DNA from: Paenibacillus sp. SYP-B3998
GTDB lineage: Bacteria; Bacillota; Bacilli; Paenibacillales; NBRC-103111
Direction: 5' to 3'
NCBI RefSeq assembly: GCF_010820665.1
Contig: NZ_JAAIKC010000003.1
Coordinates: forward strand, 186,001-250,000
Length of the DNA: 64,000 nt
How positions within the stretch are numbered: position 1 is the first letter of the stretch; the number at the start of each line of letters is the position of its first letter. Below are positions 8,926 through 17,932 of the stretch, piece after piece. Both the position numbers and the translations under genes were made by a program. Below the pieces are notes generated by a model. It did not search any database and was not told the origin of the DNA. It saw only the letters and a program-made list of their open reading frames with translations.

Positions 8926-9471
8926 ATGGCAAAACAACAAATTAAAGTGCCTTTCGGATACGAACCGCCGGCTCAAACCCGTAAAGGAACGGTCCTCATC
9001 TTCGAAACTTTCGAGGATTGGACAGACACAGACATTGGCCGTATAGCCTCATGGGCAGATAAGCGGAAGTTTGTCCGCGCGATTTTTTACCCGCAGCACG
9101 AAGAGACTCTGCGTAGAATGGGAATTCCTTGCGATTTACCGTTTCATGCGCGAGTAAAACAGTTGGAAAGTTATTTGCGCCAGACACCTTCGTCTGTCCT
9201 GCTGGATATCGATACATGGGAAGGGAAAAGGAAAAAATATACGCCCTTGGATACCTCGTTGAATTTTTTAACAGAAAAAAATCCAGGACCCTATTTTATC
9301 ATGGTGAGCGATCGTTATGCGAACCTCTTCGTGACCTATCCATCGTTTAAGGAATGGATTAAGAAAGTACGGTTGGTCATTGATGTCCGATTCGACGCTC
9401 AGCTGCATGATAAGCTATACGATTACTCGGAGCGATGGGAAGTTGTTGATCTTACAAATGAACATCAATAA
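8926..9471 (+). CDS. conserved hypothetical protein, cytoplasmic
   Basis: A 181-residue soluble protein that I do not recognise. It alternates predicted strands and helices (VLIFETFEDWTD, IASWADKRKFVRAIFYP, SSVLLDIDTW, YFIMVSDRYANLFVTYP), as in an alpha/beta fold, and has many aromatic residues. There is no signal peptide or membrane segment. The start at 8926 has GAGGAGGACTTC before it; an ATG at 8896 has none. Its 3' end overlaps the MFS gene by 14 bases, so the two are translated together and may share a process. Confidence 0.7.
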   Translation: MAKQQIKVPFGYEPPAQTRKGTVLIFETFEDWTDTDIGRIASWADKRKFVRAIFYPQHEETLRRMGIPCDLPFHARVKQLESYLRQTPSSVLLDIDTWEGKRKKYTPLDTSLNFLTEKNPGPYFIMVSDRYANLFVTYPSFKEWIKKVRLVIDVRFDAQLHDKLYDYSERWEVVDLTNEHQ

Positions 9472-10636
9472 ACCCCTTACGAACGGTAGATTATTTATTC
9501 TTATTTTAGTCGTGACCGTCGCAGGGATGAGTCAGGGGATGCTGATGCCACTGCTGACGATTCTGCTCGATCGCTCCGGCGTATCTGCCGACGCCAACGG
9601 TTTTAATGCAGTGGCGCTCTATATTGGAATCTTTTCGACGATGTTTTTTATAGAAAAACCAGTAAGACGGTTCGGGTATAAGCCAGTAATAACGGTGGGA
9701 ATGATCCTTGTTACGTTAGCAACATGTCTATTCCCAGTTTGGCAGCAGCTAGGCTTCTGGTTTGTGCTTCGATTAATGGTTGGGGTCGGAGACAGCGCCC
9801 TTCATTTTGCAACGCAACTCTGGATCGTTTCCTCGAGCCCCAAAGCGCATAGAGGTCGGAATATATCCTTATATGGTATGGCCTATGGCCTCGGATTCAG
9901 CTTGGGCCCTATTGGCATTAGCCTGCTGAAGTCGGGAACATGGGTACCTTTTCTCACAACGAGCGGTTTTTTCCTAATCGTTCTAGCGTTCTTGCTGCGA
10001 TTGCCAAATGAACGACCAGAGCAGAGTGAGAGCGGTGAAGCTGTACATAAACGGGCCTCAAAGGTATTTGCGCTTGCGTGGTTTCCACTCATTCCATCAT
10101 TGCTTTATGGGTATATGGAAGCCTCGATGAATAGCAACTTTCCGCTCTATGCGCTCCGTATAGGCCTCACTGAGGACAATATTGGATTGCTGTTGCCGAT
10201 TATCGGCATAGGTGGTCTCATCATGCAACTGCCCCTAGGTATTTGGAGCGATCGTATTGGACGCAAAAACATCTTGATGGTAGCAGGCTTCGTTGGAGCA
10301 TTTGCTTTTGTATGTCTGCCTTTAGCGGGCAGTAATATGTGGTTAATCGGCGTTCTCTTTGGCATTGCAGGAGGGATGGTAGGCTCGTTCTTCTCGCTAG
10401 GACTGGCTTATGCCGCAGACATTTTGCCGAAGCACTTACTGCCAACTGCAAATGTCATTGGTTCTATCCAGTACAGCATGGGAAGCATCGCTGGTCCGCT
10501 CATTGGCGGTTTAAGTCTTCGTTATCTTAGTTATGCAAGCATTTTTTACTTCCTTGGCTTCTTTTATTTCATATTTGTGGTAGCTGGCTTTGCTTTTCAA
10601 CGTTCTGGAGGATGGAAAAAGACACTCAGACCTTAA
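9458..10636 (+). CDS. MFS transporter, probable efflux permease
   Basis: A 392-residue, 12-helix major facilitator. The start at 9458 (MNINKPLTNGRL) places helix 1 correctly and lies inside the end of the preceding gene, so translation is probably coupled; the ATG at 9380 would add 26 residues with no site. The loop 2-3 motif is poor, but the loop 8-9 motif GIWSDRIGRKN (about 259-269) is the classic DxxGRxx signature. The substrate is unknown; drug or sugar exporters of the DHA1 type look closest. A hairpin follows at the 3' end. Confidence 0.85.
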   Translation: MNINKPLTNGRLFILILVVTVAGMSQGMLMPLLTILLDRSGVSADANGFNAVALYIGIFSTMFFIEKPVRRFGYKPVITVGMILVTLATCLFPVWQQLGFWFVLRLMVGVGDSALHFATQLWIVSSSPKAHRGRNISLYGMAYGLGFSLGPIGISLLKSGTWVPFLTTSGFFLIVLAFLLRLPNERPEQSESGEAVHKRASKVFALAWFPLIPSLLYGYMEASMNSNFPLYALRIGLTEDNIGLLLPIIGIGGLIMQLPLGIWSDRIGRKNILMVAGFVGAFAFVCLPLAGSNMWLIGVLFGIAGGMVGSFFSLGLAYAADILPKHLLPTANVIGSIQYSMGSIAGPLIGGLSLRYLSYASIFYFLGFFYFIFVVAGFAFQRSGGWKKTLRP

Positions 10637-10657
10637 CGGGTACTTGAGTGTCTTTAT
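10617..10657. terminator. bidirectional terminator
   Basis: AAAGACACTCA pairs with TTGAGTGTCTTT across a short loop at the junction of the converging MFS and udk genes. Confidence 0.75.
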
Positions 10658-10669
10658 TAATTAATGGAA

Positions 10670-11305
10670 TTAACCGATTACGTAGCTAGCTGCGCGGTCC
10701 GTCATATAGCGTTCGATTAAAATGGTTAGCATGGAAATGCCGATTTCATTTTCTCCGCCTTCGGGAATAATGATGTCGGCATATTTCTTGGAAGGCTCGA
10801 TAAATGCATCATGTATGGGCTTAACTGTCATTAAGTATTGATCGAATACGGATTGCAGCGTCCGGCCTCGTTCATTGATATCACGAGAAAGACGACGTAA
10901 TATCCTGACATCAGAATCCGTATCTACGAACACTTTAATATTCAAAGCGCCGCGCAGCTCTTCATCGGTCAGTACATGAATCCCTTCCAGTAACACAATC
11001 GGCTTCACTTCAATATGAATGGTTTCTTGCGAGCGAGCATACTTGGAAAAATCATAAACGGGAATATCAACTGAATTTCCGTTTCTTAATTCGCTTAAAT
11101 GCTGTAAGAGCAAACCGTTCTCAAATGCGTTTGGATGATCGTAATTTATGCGTTCCCGCTCTTCGAAAGTAAGATTACTATGAGGAAGATAATAATTATC
11201 TTGCGATATTAATGTCACGTTCGCAGAACCCAGCTTGTTCATGATGGAACGAGCAACTGTTGTTTTTCCTGATCCGGTACCCCCGGCTATACCAATAACA
11301 AGCAT
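10670..11305 (-). CDS. udk: uridine kinase
   Basis: A 211-residue uridine/cytidine kinase of pyrimidine salvage, phosphorylating uridine or cytidine to UMP or CMP. The P-loop GIAGGTGSGKTT covers residues 5-16; LISQDNYY (about 34), INYDHPNAF (about 53) and VLLEGIHVL (about 105) are family hallmarks. IDTDSD-type and RRLSRDINERGRT segments follow in the lid region. Length matches B. subtilis Udk (211). GGGGAGG lies 12 bases before the ATG. It is a single-gene unit. Confidence 0.95.
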   Translation of the reverse strand: MLVIGIAGGTGSGKTTVARSIMNKLGSANVTLISQDNYYLPHSNLTFEERERINYDHPNAFENGLLLQHLSELRNGNSVDIPVYDFSKYARSQETIHIEVKPIVLLEGIHVLTDEELRGALNIKVFVDTDSDVRILRRLSRDINERGRTLQSVFDQYLMTVKPIHDAFIEPSKKYADIIIPEGGENEIGISMLTILIERYMTDRAASYVIG

Positions 11306-11374
11306 GAATTGTAGTGCCTCCCCAAGTAACTTGAAACGTATCCCGATTAGTTTAACATAATGTTCGTCAAAAAT

Positions 11375-11406
11375 GAAAAAAGCGATCGTTTTTCGATCGC
11401 TTTTTT
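11375..11406. terminator. bidirectional terminator
   Basis: The perfect stem AAAAAAGCGATCG / CGATCGCTTTTTT lies beyond the 3' end of the minus-strand coiled-coil gene and upstream of udk. Confidence 0.85.
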
Positions 11407-11421
11407 CATCTTTGAAGCTTA

Positions 11422-11739
11422 TTAACGGATTTGTTTGGGGGTGTGAAACTTTTCCTGATTGGCCTCAAGATCCTGTGAGGCTTGTGTCAATTGCTCCAAT
11501 GTCTGCTGTACTTGCTGTCCGTATTCCTGTGTATCAAAGGTGTGTAATTGGTCTTGTGCTGCAATTATTTGCTGCTTTGCCTGAACGAGTGCGGCTTGAG
11601 CCGATTGAATGGCTTGAGGATCGGCTCGCGTAATTGCCATATGAAGCTTATGTTCAACTTTCTGTGCAATCAGAATGGCTTGTTCGGCTGCTTCCATCGC
11701 GTGTTTAACGGGTGCTTGGTGTTGTCTGCTCTCTGTCAT
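11422..11739 (-). CDS. small all-helical protein of unknown function
   Basis: A 105-residue, Ala/Gln-rich protein (about a quarter Gln or Ala) predicted to be almost wholly helical, with heptad-like spacing over residues 10-95. It has no membrane segment or signal peptide. GGAGGAACTACATAAG precedes the ATG, and a terminator follows. I recognise no family. A structural or spore-related role is possible but unsupported. Confidence 0.65.
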   Translation of the reverse strand: MTESRQHQAPVKHAMEAAEQAILIAQKVEHKLHMAITRADPQAIQSAQAALVQAKQQIIAAQDQLHTFDTQEYGQQVQQTLEQLTQASQDLEANQEKFHTPKQIR

Positions 11740-12062
11740 CTTATGTAGTTCCTCCTTAGATGAATAAGTGTTCGTTGGTGTTTGAATTCGACTCTACTAC
11801 ATTGCTCTAAATGTAGAGGAATCATTCCTATAGCGGGAAATTGTTTTATTTCCTGGGCAAGCGCAAAATATGAGGGTTGTTTATTAAATTCGACATCTAT
11901 TATTGGAAAATTCTTAATAAATAAACAAATTTAAAGATTGTTTAGGCGATAACTTATAGAATCAAAATAAAGATGGACAAACGAAAGGATTCTTTTTAAG
12001 CTAGAACTAATCGATATTTTTTGACAAGAATAGACATTGAAGGCTTGATAGGGGATGAAGGT
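11740..12062. other. 323-base divergent intergenic region
   Basis: AT-rich DNA between divergent genes. It holds a hairpin near 11792-11819 (CTCTAC ... GTAGAG) and runs of TTTATT/AATAAA near 11880-11930. It should contain promoters for both flanking genes, but I could not fix a convincing -35/-10 pair. No ORF was supported. Confidence 0.5.
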
Positions 12063-12443
12063 ATGACAAAATTAAATCGTCTAAGCTTGATTGCGGCAGC
12101 TACCGTGCTGCTTTCTGGATGCGGTGCTGCCAAGACGAATCAGGCAAACGTTGCAACATATAAACCCACCTTAGAAGTAAGCGCTGATGTAAAAGACGAT
12201 ACGGCAACCTTACATATATCGACAGATCTCATCTTATCCAAAGAGCATTATGACCATGCACGCAAACAAGGCGAAGGCCATATCCATTTATCCCTGGACC
12301 AAGGGGAAAAGGTTAATGTAATGGACAGACAGGAGGTATTGGAGCACTTGAGTAAAGGCGCACATACCGTTAAATTATCTCTACATAATAATGATCATAC
12401 CCCATACGATGTAAGCAAAACGATTAATTTCGATGTGAAATAG
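12063..12443 (+). CDS. lipoprotein with YtkA/FixH-like domain
   Basis: A 126-residue exported lipoprotein: a short basic start, a hydrophobic helix, then LLSGCGAA with the lipidated Cys near residue 21. The remainder is an all-beta domain with HIHLSLDQGEK and GAHTVKLSLHNNDH, the pattern of YtkA-like immunoglobulin-fold domains. GGGGATGAAGGT precedes the ATG at 12063; a TTG at 12021 is unlikely. It lies 13 bases before the histidine kinase, so it may provide extracellular sensing or metal handling for that kinase. That link is inference. Confidence 0.75.
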   Translation: MTKLNRLSLIAAATVLLSGCGAAKTNQANVATYKPTLEVSADVKDDTATLHISTDLILSKEHYDHARKQGEGHIHLSLDQGEKVNVMDRQEVLEHLSKGAHTVKLSLHNNDHTPYDVSKTINFDVK

Positions 12444-12456
12444 GAGCCCATATCTT

Positions 12457-13989
12457 GTGCCAAATATAAAAAAGAGATTAAGTTTGCAGCAACGAATCAT
12501 CTTTCTTGTGACGTGCGCAACGGTACTCATGCTGTCGACGATGATGGCTTTCGATACGATTAGTTTAAATCAATCGATCCGCCAAGCTTATGTAAGTCAG
12601 ATAAGCGGGATGACCATTGCGATCAACGGACGTTATGAAGAATCACACTCTATAAGCGATATTCAACAAATTTTTGATTATATTCAGTATAAAAATAACC
12701 GTGTTCTTGAAATGAAGCTCTATGATAAACAGGGAAAGATTTTGGCGGCTTCCAATCGCTTGGAGGTTGGGAAAATTCTACATCCGTCTAGAGTCATGCT
12801 GCCGGCTGAAGATAAAACCATTGTTGACCGCATGCCAATGGAGGAGAGTGATAAGCCCATCGTACGCTTAACTGCTCCTCTACAAGAGGATGGCGCTGTG
12901 GTTGGAGCCGTTGAGGTGATTTTCGATTCTTCCGAGGAAACGGCATTACTCAAGGCTCGCACGAAGTTAATCCTAGTAGTTGGCATTAGCATCGCCATCA
13001 TTTTATCTACGCTATTATGGCTGATTTTGCGCAAGATTGTCATTCGTCCGCTGCACCGATTAAGGGAAGCAGCAACCCTTGCGAAGCAAGGCGTCGAGCT
13101 GCCTAAGCTTGAATTCAAAGCATCCCCCGAAATCGAAGACGTATCCGACGCGTTTAATGATATGGTGGATAACTTGGATTTACGTTACCAAGAGCTCCAG
13201 CATGCATTGCACACGCTGCAAAGCACGCAGGATAAGCTTGTGCAATCTGAGAAAATGGGAGCACTGGGTGGACTTGTCGCTGGTGTTTCACATGAGATTA
13301 ATACCCCGATCGGAATCGGCGTGACGGCTGTCTCTTATCTGGATCAGAAGACGAAGGAATTCCAAAGCTTATATGAAACAGGGAAGATGAAGAAGTCCGA
13401 CCTAGAACTGTTCCTTTCAGTTGTAAAAGAGACGAATGAAATGGTGCAGTCCAATTTAGACCGTGCGTCTTCTTTGATTCGCAGCTTCAAACAAATATCT
13501 GTTGATCAAAGCGTTGAGGTTAAGCGTTCCTTTCACCTCCATGAGTATTTGAAGGGCATCATTGTGAGCTTGAAACCAACTTTGAAAAAAACGAGGCTTC
13601 GTGTGCATGTATATTGCGAGGATCATTTAGTGCTCTACTCGTATCCAGGCGCTTTATCCCAAATCATCACGAATTTAGTGATGAATTCATTGAATCATGC
13701 CTATGCCCCTGAAGAGGAAGGAAACCTTCATTTGTGTGTAGCTGATCATGGAGATCGAATTACCTTGGCCTACACAGATGACGGTAAAGGAATGAACCAG
13801 GAGGTTCTAGATCAAATTTTCGATCCTTTCTTTACTACGTGTCGTGGTAAGGGGGGAACAGGACTTGGTATGAATATTGTTTACAATTTAGTCACGCAAT
13901 CGCTTGGTGGCACCATTCGTTGTTCCAGCTCCTTAGGTAAAGGGAGCCTGTTCCAAATTGAAATTCCAAAAGAGGAGGAATCCGTGTAA
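12457..13989 (+). CDS. membrane sensor histidine kinase
   Basis: A 510-residue kinase with a GTG start preceded by TAGGAG. The order is membrane helix 1 (about 12-32), extracellular sensor (about 35-168), helix 2 (about 170-190), HAMP linker (about 192-245), and a HisKA dimerisation domain with the phospho-acceptor His in GLVAGVSHEINTPIG (about 279). The HATPase domain has N-box NLVMNSLNHA (about 407), G1 DDGKGM and G2 GKGGTGLGMNI (about 466). The long DHp segment and GVSHEINTP are typical of kinases paired with large output regulators. The stop overlaps the start of the response regulator, so the two are coupled partners. Confidence 0.92.
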   Translation: MPNIKKRLSLQQRIIFLVTCATVLMLSTMMAFDTISLNQSIRQAYVSQISGMTIAINGRYEESHSISDIQQIFDYIQYKNNRVLEMKLYDKQGKILAASNRLEVGKILHPSRVMLPAEDKTIVDRMPMEESDKPIVRLTAPLQEDGAVVGAVEVIFDSSEETALLKARTKLILVVGISIAIILSTLLWLILRKIVIRPLHRLREAATLAKQGVELPKLEFKASPEIEDVSDAFNDMVDNLDLRYQELQHALHTLQSTQDKLVQSEKMGALGGLVAGVSHEINTPIGIGVTAVSYLDQKTKEFQSLYETGKMKKSDLELFLSVVKETNEMVQSNLDRASSLIRSFKQISVDQSVEVKRSFHLHEYLKGIIVSLKPTLKKTRLRVHVYCEDHLVLYSYPGALSQIITNLVMNSLNHAYAPEEEGNLHLCVADHGDRITLAYTDDGKGMNQEVLDQIFDPFFTTCRGKGGTGLGMNIVYNLVTQSLGGTIRCSSSLGKGSLFQIEIPKEEESV

Positions 13990-15554
13990 TGACATATAAC
14001 GACCAGCCGATTGATCAAGATGAGCTACTTTTTGCAGATGAGGAAGATACGGATTCCGTTGTAGAAGCAGAAGGCGACCAAGAGCCATGGGTTGTGCTAA
14101 TTGTTGACGATGAAAAACAAATTCATCAAGTAACGAAGATGGTTTTGCAGGATTTTGAATTTGATGGAAAAAAACTTGAGTTTCACAGCGCTTTTTCGGC
14201 ACATGAAGCCAAACAATTGCTGACGAATCAGCCGAAAGCAGCTTTGGTCTTGTTAGATGTTGTGATGGAGCAGGATGATGCGGGACTCCAAGTTGTGAAA
14301 TACATTCGCGAGGAACTGAGGAATCGCGCAATTCGTATTATTTTGCGTACGGGTCAGCCGGGTCAAGCTCCTGAGAAAACCGTGATTATGGATTATGACA
14401 TTAATGACTACAAGGAAAAAACAGAGTTAACTACTCAAAAGTTGTTCACAACGGTTGTTACCGCTCTTCGTTCTTACCGGGATATTAAAACGATCGAGAA
14501 GAGTAGGTCGGGATTAGAAGAAATCATTAAATCTTCAGCTACTCTGTTCGAGCTGCAATCGATGAAAAAGTTCGCGTCAGGCGTACTGACGCAAATGACG
14601 TCTATCGTGAATTTACATAAGAACGCTCTTCACTGCAGTTTCGCGGTAACGAAAGGTATAGAGGACATCTATATTTTAGCGGCTAGCGGCGACTATGCTT
14701 CAGGAAGCGATCAAAGGGCCCGCGATGTAGTCCCGGACGAGGTCCTTGGTGAGATTGAGCAAGCTTTCCATACGAAAAAAAGTTCCTTCGCTCCGGATCG
14801 CTTCGTTATTTATTTTCAGAGCAAAATGGGCATGGAAAATGTCATTTATATGAATGGATTCAAGGCACTCACCGAATGGGAGCACTATCTGGTAGATATT
14901 TATTGTACGAACGTATCGGTTGCCTTCGAGAACATTTATTTAAACGAGGAATTGGAAAGCACGCAGAATGAAATCATTTATACAATGGGTGAAATTACGG
15001 AGACAAGATCGAAGGAAACTGGTCATCATGTAAAGCGGGTAGCGGAGTATTCGCGTCTGCTCGCGATTAAGTACGGTTTATCAGAACAAGAAGCAGAAGT
15101 TATCAGACTCGCCTCCCCGATGCATGATGTCGGCAAAGTCGGCATCCCCGACGCGATTTTGAATAAGCCAGCCGCGTTAACCAAAGAAGAGTTTGATATT
15201 ATGAAAACTCATTCAAATCTAGGTTACGAGATGTTGAAGCACTCAAACAAACAAGTTCTGAATGCTGCAGCCATTATCGCACAGCAGCATCATGAGAAGT
15301 ATGATGGCATGGGCTACCCGCAAGGTCTCAAGGGCGAAGAGATTCACATCTATGGGCGAATCACCGCGTTAGCGGATGTATTTGACGCTTTGTGCAGCGA
15401 TCGTGTCTACAAGAAGGCGTGGGAGCTAGAAAGGGTGCTTGAGCTCCTGAGGTCAGAACGTGGGCATCACTTCGATCCTGTTATTGTTGACCTCTTCTTA
15501 GCCCATCTTGACGAATTTCTCGTCATTAAAGAAAAATATAAAGAACAACGTTAG
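13989..15554 (+). CDS. response regulator with HD-GYP c-di-GMP phosphodiesterase output
   Basis: A 521-residue regulator in three parts. The receiver domain (about 33-160) has VLIVDDEKQ and phospho-acceptor Asp in LVLLDVVMEQ. A middle domain of the DUF3369 type (about 175-325) follows. The C-terminal HD-GYP domain (about 335-515) has HDVGKVGIPDAILNKPA near 379 and HHEKYDGMGYPQGLKG near 431. HD-GYP domains hydrolyse cyclic di-GMP, and the catalytic HD and GYP residues are all present. TAATG overlap with the kinase indicates stoichiometric translation. The likely outcome is stimulus-dependent lowering of c-di-GMP, affecting motility or biofilm. Confidence 0.93.
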   Translation: MTYNDQPIDQDELLFADEEDTDSVVEAEGDQEPWVVLIVDDEKQIHQVTKMVLQDFEFDGKKLEFHSAFSAHEAKQLLTNQPKAALVLLDVVMEQDDAGLQVVKYIREELRNRAIRIILRTGQPGQAPEKTVIMDYDINDYKEKTELTTQKLFTTVVTALRSYRDIKTIEKSRSGLEEIIKSSATLFELQSMKKFASGVLTQMTSIVNLHKNALHCSFAVTKGIEDIYILAASGDYASGSDQRARDVVPDEVLGEIEQAFHTKKSSFAPDRFVIYFQSKMGMENVIYMNGFKALTEWEHYLVDIYCTNVSVAFENIYLNEELESTQNEIIYTMGEITETRSKETGHHVKRVAEYSRLLAIKYGLSEQEAEVIRLASPMHDVGKVGIPDAILNKPAALTKEEFDIMKTHSNLGYEMLKHSNKQVLNAAAIIAQQHHEKYDGMGYPQGLKGEEIHIYGRITALADVFDALCSDRVYKKAWELERVLELLRSERGHHFDPVIVDLFLAHLDEFLVIKEKYKEQR

Positions 15555-15560
15555 CTTAAC

Positions 15561-15611
15561 CAAAAAGGCTGGTCTCCCGTGGATGATTGACGGTAGATCA
15601 GCCTTTTTTTA
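15561..15611. terminator. bidirectional terminator
   Basis: The arms AAAAGGCTGGTCT and AGATCAGCCTTTTTTT lie between the converging HD-GYP and GntR genes. Confidence 0.85.
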
Positions 15612-15616
15612 TTTGA

Positions 15617-16333
15617 TTATTCAAAAATACGCTCAACTCTGTAATTAGGAAAGTCGCCTCGGAAGATGCCGAAATTGTATTCAAGTGGGGTCTGATCGAT
15701 TAAATAGGTAAAGGTTTTGACCTGTAAGCAGGGCATGCCTTCTTTAATATTGAGCAATTTACTCGCGGTTTTGTCGGCGAGCACAGGTTTGATATTTTCA
15801 ACAGAGCGATGAATGCTTAATTTGTACTTTGTCTTCAGATGCGTAAAAAGGGAGCCGTCCCAGTTATCATTGGATAATCCAGGTGCTAAACTCCAAGGGA
15901 TGAAGGTTCTTTCGTAAATGAGAGGCTCTTCATCTGCATACCGAACACGGATGATTCGGGTGATCGGCGAGTTCGTCGGAATTTGCAGAAATTCGTCAAG
16001 CGGCGACTCAGCAGGAATAACGCTTGCCTCGATAATTTTGTTGCCAGGTACTTTACCTTGGGAAAGAATATCTTCAGCAAAGCTCCGAGTGGGCAGGAGC
16101 TGAAGTTCTTTGCGTTTAATAAACGTTCCTTTGCCCTGGATGCGTTCGAGAATACCCTCGCTTTCAAGTTCCTGCAAAGCAAACCGGACTGTCGTTCTGC
16201 TCACTTGAAATTGCTCGCAAAGCTCGGATTCTGTCGGAATACGATCTCCTACTTTGTACACACCTAGCTGAATATCTTTCATTATTTGTTCCTTTACGAC
16301 AAAGTAAAGGGAGTTTCGATGTCTCTTTGTCAT
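15617..16333 (-). CDS. GntR/HutC-family transcription regulator (UbiC-type effector domain)
   Basis: A 238-residue repressor-type protein. Residues 10-75 form the GntR winged helix (VGDRIPTESELCEQFQVSRT then VRFALQELESEGIL and RIQGKGTFI). Residues 90-235 are a UTRA ligand-binding domain (IIRVRYADEEPLIYERTFIP). GGAGGATATTTGTA precedes the ATG. It diverges from a sugar ABC importer, and a copy of the same TTACAAAT-type operator overlaps its own start, indicating autoregulation as well as control of the importer. The ligand is probably the imported sugar or its phosphate. Confidence 0.92.
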   Translation of the reverse strand: MTKRHRNSLYFVVKEQIMKDIQLGVYKVGDRIPTESELCEQFQVSRTTVRFALQELESEGILERIQGKGTFIKRKELQLLPTRSFAEDILSQGKVPGNKIIEASVIPAESPLDEFLQIPTNSPITRIIRVRYADEEPLIYERTFIPWSLAPGLSNDNWDGSLFTHLKTKYKLSIHRSVENIKPVLADKTASKLLNIKEGMPCLQVKTFTYLIDQTPLEYNFGIFRGDFPNYRVERIFE

Positions 16334-16340
16334 TACAAAT
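16325..16340. promoter_or_regulatory. putative autoregulatory GntR operator
   Basis: CTTTGTCATTACAAAT overlaps the start codon of the GntR gene and matches 13 of 16 positions of the perfect palindrome in the importer promoter. The core GTCATTAC fits the GT-N4-AC rule for GntR/HutC operators. Confidence 0.65.
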
Positions 16341-16469
16341 ATCCTCCGCTAACATGTGTTGTCATCTTTTTACATTATAAAGCAATAGACAATGAATGTG
16401 AATAGGAAGCTATTGGTTTAAAAACTAAAAAAATAGCGTTATTTTTAATATTTTTTGTTAAATTTCTAA

Positions 16470-16520
16470 TTGACATTTGTAGTTACAAATAATAACATTG
16501 ATTTAAATGTTATTACAAAT
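16470..16520 (+). promoter_or_regulatory. sigma-A promoter with two GntR operators
   Basis: TTGACA at 16470-16475, a 17-base spacer and TAACAT at 16493-16498 form the promoter of the ABC importer. The perfect palindrome ATTTGTAGTTACAAAT (16475-16490) fills the spacer, and a second copy with 12 of 16 matches lies at 16505-16520, both with GT-N4-AC cores. Binding would block RNA polymerase directly. Confidence 0.75.
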
Positions 16521-16545
16521 AAAATATGGCATGGGGGGCTTTTTA

Positions 16546-17913
16546 ATGAAAACGATTACCTTGAGCAAAACTGTTGTATGCGCTTTATTTGTTGGGTCCG
16601 TTGTATCAGGTTGCAGCGTTGCTCCATCTTCAAATCCTAGTTCATCTCCAACGGCAGTAAGCTCAGCGGGGGCCACAGGTGAACCGTCCAAGACCGCACT
16701 CGATTGGAGCAAATTAGACGATCCCTCTCTGAAAGGTAAGACAATTACGGTTATTCTTGTTGACCCGGACGGTAAACTCACTGACATTACGAAGAAGTTT
16801 ACTGAACAAACAGGGATTAAAGTGAATGTGATTGGCGTTGATTATAACTCGCTGTATGGTAAAATCACGACGGCCTCACTTTCCAATTCCTCGGATATCG
16901 ATGTTATTGAAATGGATACCATCTGGGCCGGCCAATTTTTCAAAGGTAACATTGCGGAAGATTTGACAACTGTCATTCCAGCCGATGTGCTTAAGAAATA
17001 TACGCAATCTTCGCTTGATTCGGTCATTTATGATAAACATGTTGTTGCGATGCCTTACTATTCAAGCACCAAGCATCAGTATTGGAACAAGGAAATGTTG
17101 AAGAAAGCCGGTTACGACGCACCTCCGAAGACACTAGATGAATTCCGTGCGATGTCGAAGAAATTAACGCAATCAGGCATATACGCGTCAGGTTGGTCTT
17201 GGAAGCAAGCAGAGTCGCTGAATATTGATTTCGGGACGATCGTTTCTGCGATGGGAGGTAAGTTCGTAGACGAGAAAGGTCAAATTAAAGTGAATTCCAA
17301 AGAAGCGGTAGCAGCGCTTCAATATATGAGCGATCTCATTAATGTCGATAAAACAGTGGATCCCGGTAGCTTGCAATGGACGGAAGACGATGTGAAGAAT
17401 GCTTTTGCAGCTGGGAAAATTTCATTGATGAACAACTGGGAAGGCATGTTTACCGATCTGAATGATCCTACTAAGTCTCAGGTAGTCGGGAAGTCGGACA
17501 TGAGCTTGATTCCTGGGCAAGGTAGTGTAGTCTCAGCGGCTATTTCAGGTTCTGAAGGTATCGCCATTATGAAAAGTAGTAAAAATAAGCAAGCAGCACT
17601 TGCTTTTCTGAAGTGGATCGGCTCCAAGGATTTCCAACTGGCTGATTATAAGGAGAAGGGTGTGTATCCTGCTTTGGCAGAACTTTACACAGACCCGCAA
17701 GTTATTGCCCTTGACGAATCCAAAACAATTGGGAAAGTATTGGAGCAATTTAATTATGGTTTTAATCGTCCGAACGCACCTGGTTACGTGGAGTGGGCAG
17801 ATATTTTATCCAACCAAATTTATAGTGCGCTCATTATGAAGCAAACGCCTCAGCAAGCGCTTGACGAAGCGGCAGTTAAAATTGATGAGGCCATTAAGCG
17901 AGCAGCGAAGTAA
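16546..17913 (+). CDS. ABC transporter sugar-binding lipoprotein (family 1)
   Basis: A 455-residue extracellular solute-binding protein. The signal peptide ends in VVSGCSVAP with the lipidated Cys near residue 23, then a Ser/Pro-rich linker to about residue 45. The binding domain shows the family-1 sugar pattern: FTEQTGIKVNVI, DVIEMDTIW, MPYYSSTKHQYWNKEM and ALAFLKWIGS. Many Trp and Tyr residues suit carbohydrate stacking. ATGGGGGGC precedes the ATG. It is the first gene of a binding protein-permease-permease operon controlled by the GntR operators upstream. The sugar is not identifiable. Confidence 0.92.
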   Translation: MKTITLSKTVVCALFVGSVVSGCSVAPSSNPSSSPTAVSSAGATGEPSKTALDWSKLDDPSLKGKTITVILVDPDGKLTDITKKFTEQTGIKVNVIGVDYNSLYGKITTASLSNSSDIDVIEMDTIWAGQFFKGNIAEDLTTVIPADVLKKYTQSSLDSVIYDKHVVAMPYYSSTKHQYWNKEMLKKAGYDAPPKTLDEFRAMSKKLTQSGIYASGWSWKQAESLNIDFGTIVSAMGGKFVDEKGQIKVNSKEAVAALQYMSDLINVDKTVDPGSLQWTEDDVKNAFAAGKISLMNNWEGMFTDLNDPTKSQVVGKSDMSLIPGQGSVVSAAISGSEGIAIMKSSKNKQAALAFLKWIGSKDFQLADYKEKGVYPALAELYTDPQVIALDESKTIGKVLEQFNYGFNRPNAPGYVEWADILSNQIYSALIMKQTPQQALDEAAVKIDEAIKRAAK

Positions 17914-17932
17914 ACAAACAGGGGGAAATGCA

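Noticed and set aside
12021..12050. TTGACA followed by TTGATA as a promoter for the lipoprotein gene, or TTG as its start
   Set aside because: A transcript starting there would leave out the ribosome binding site; the ATG at 12063 follows a good site and gives a normal signal peptide.
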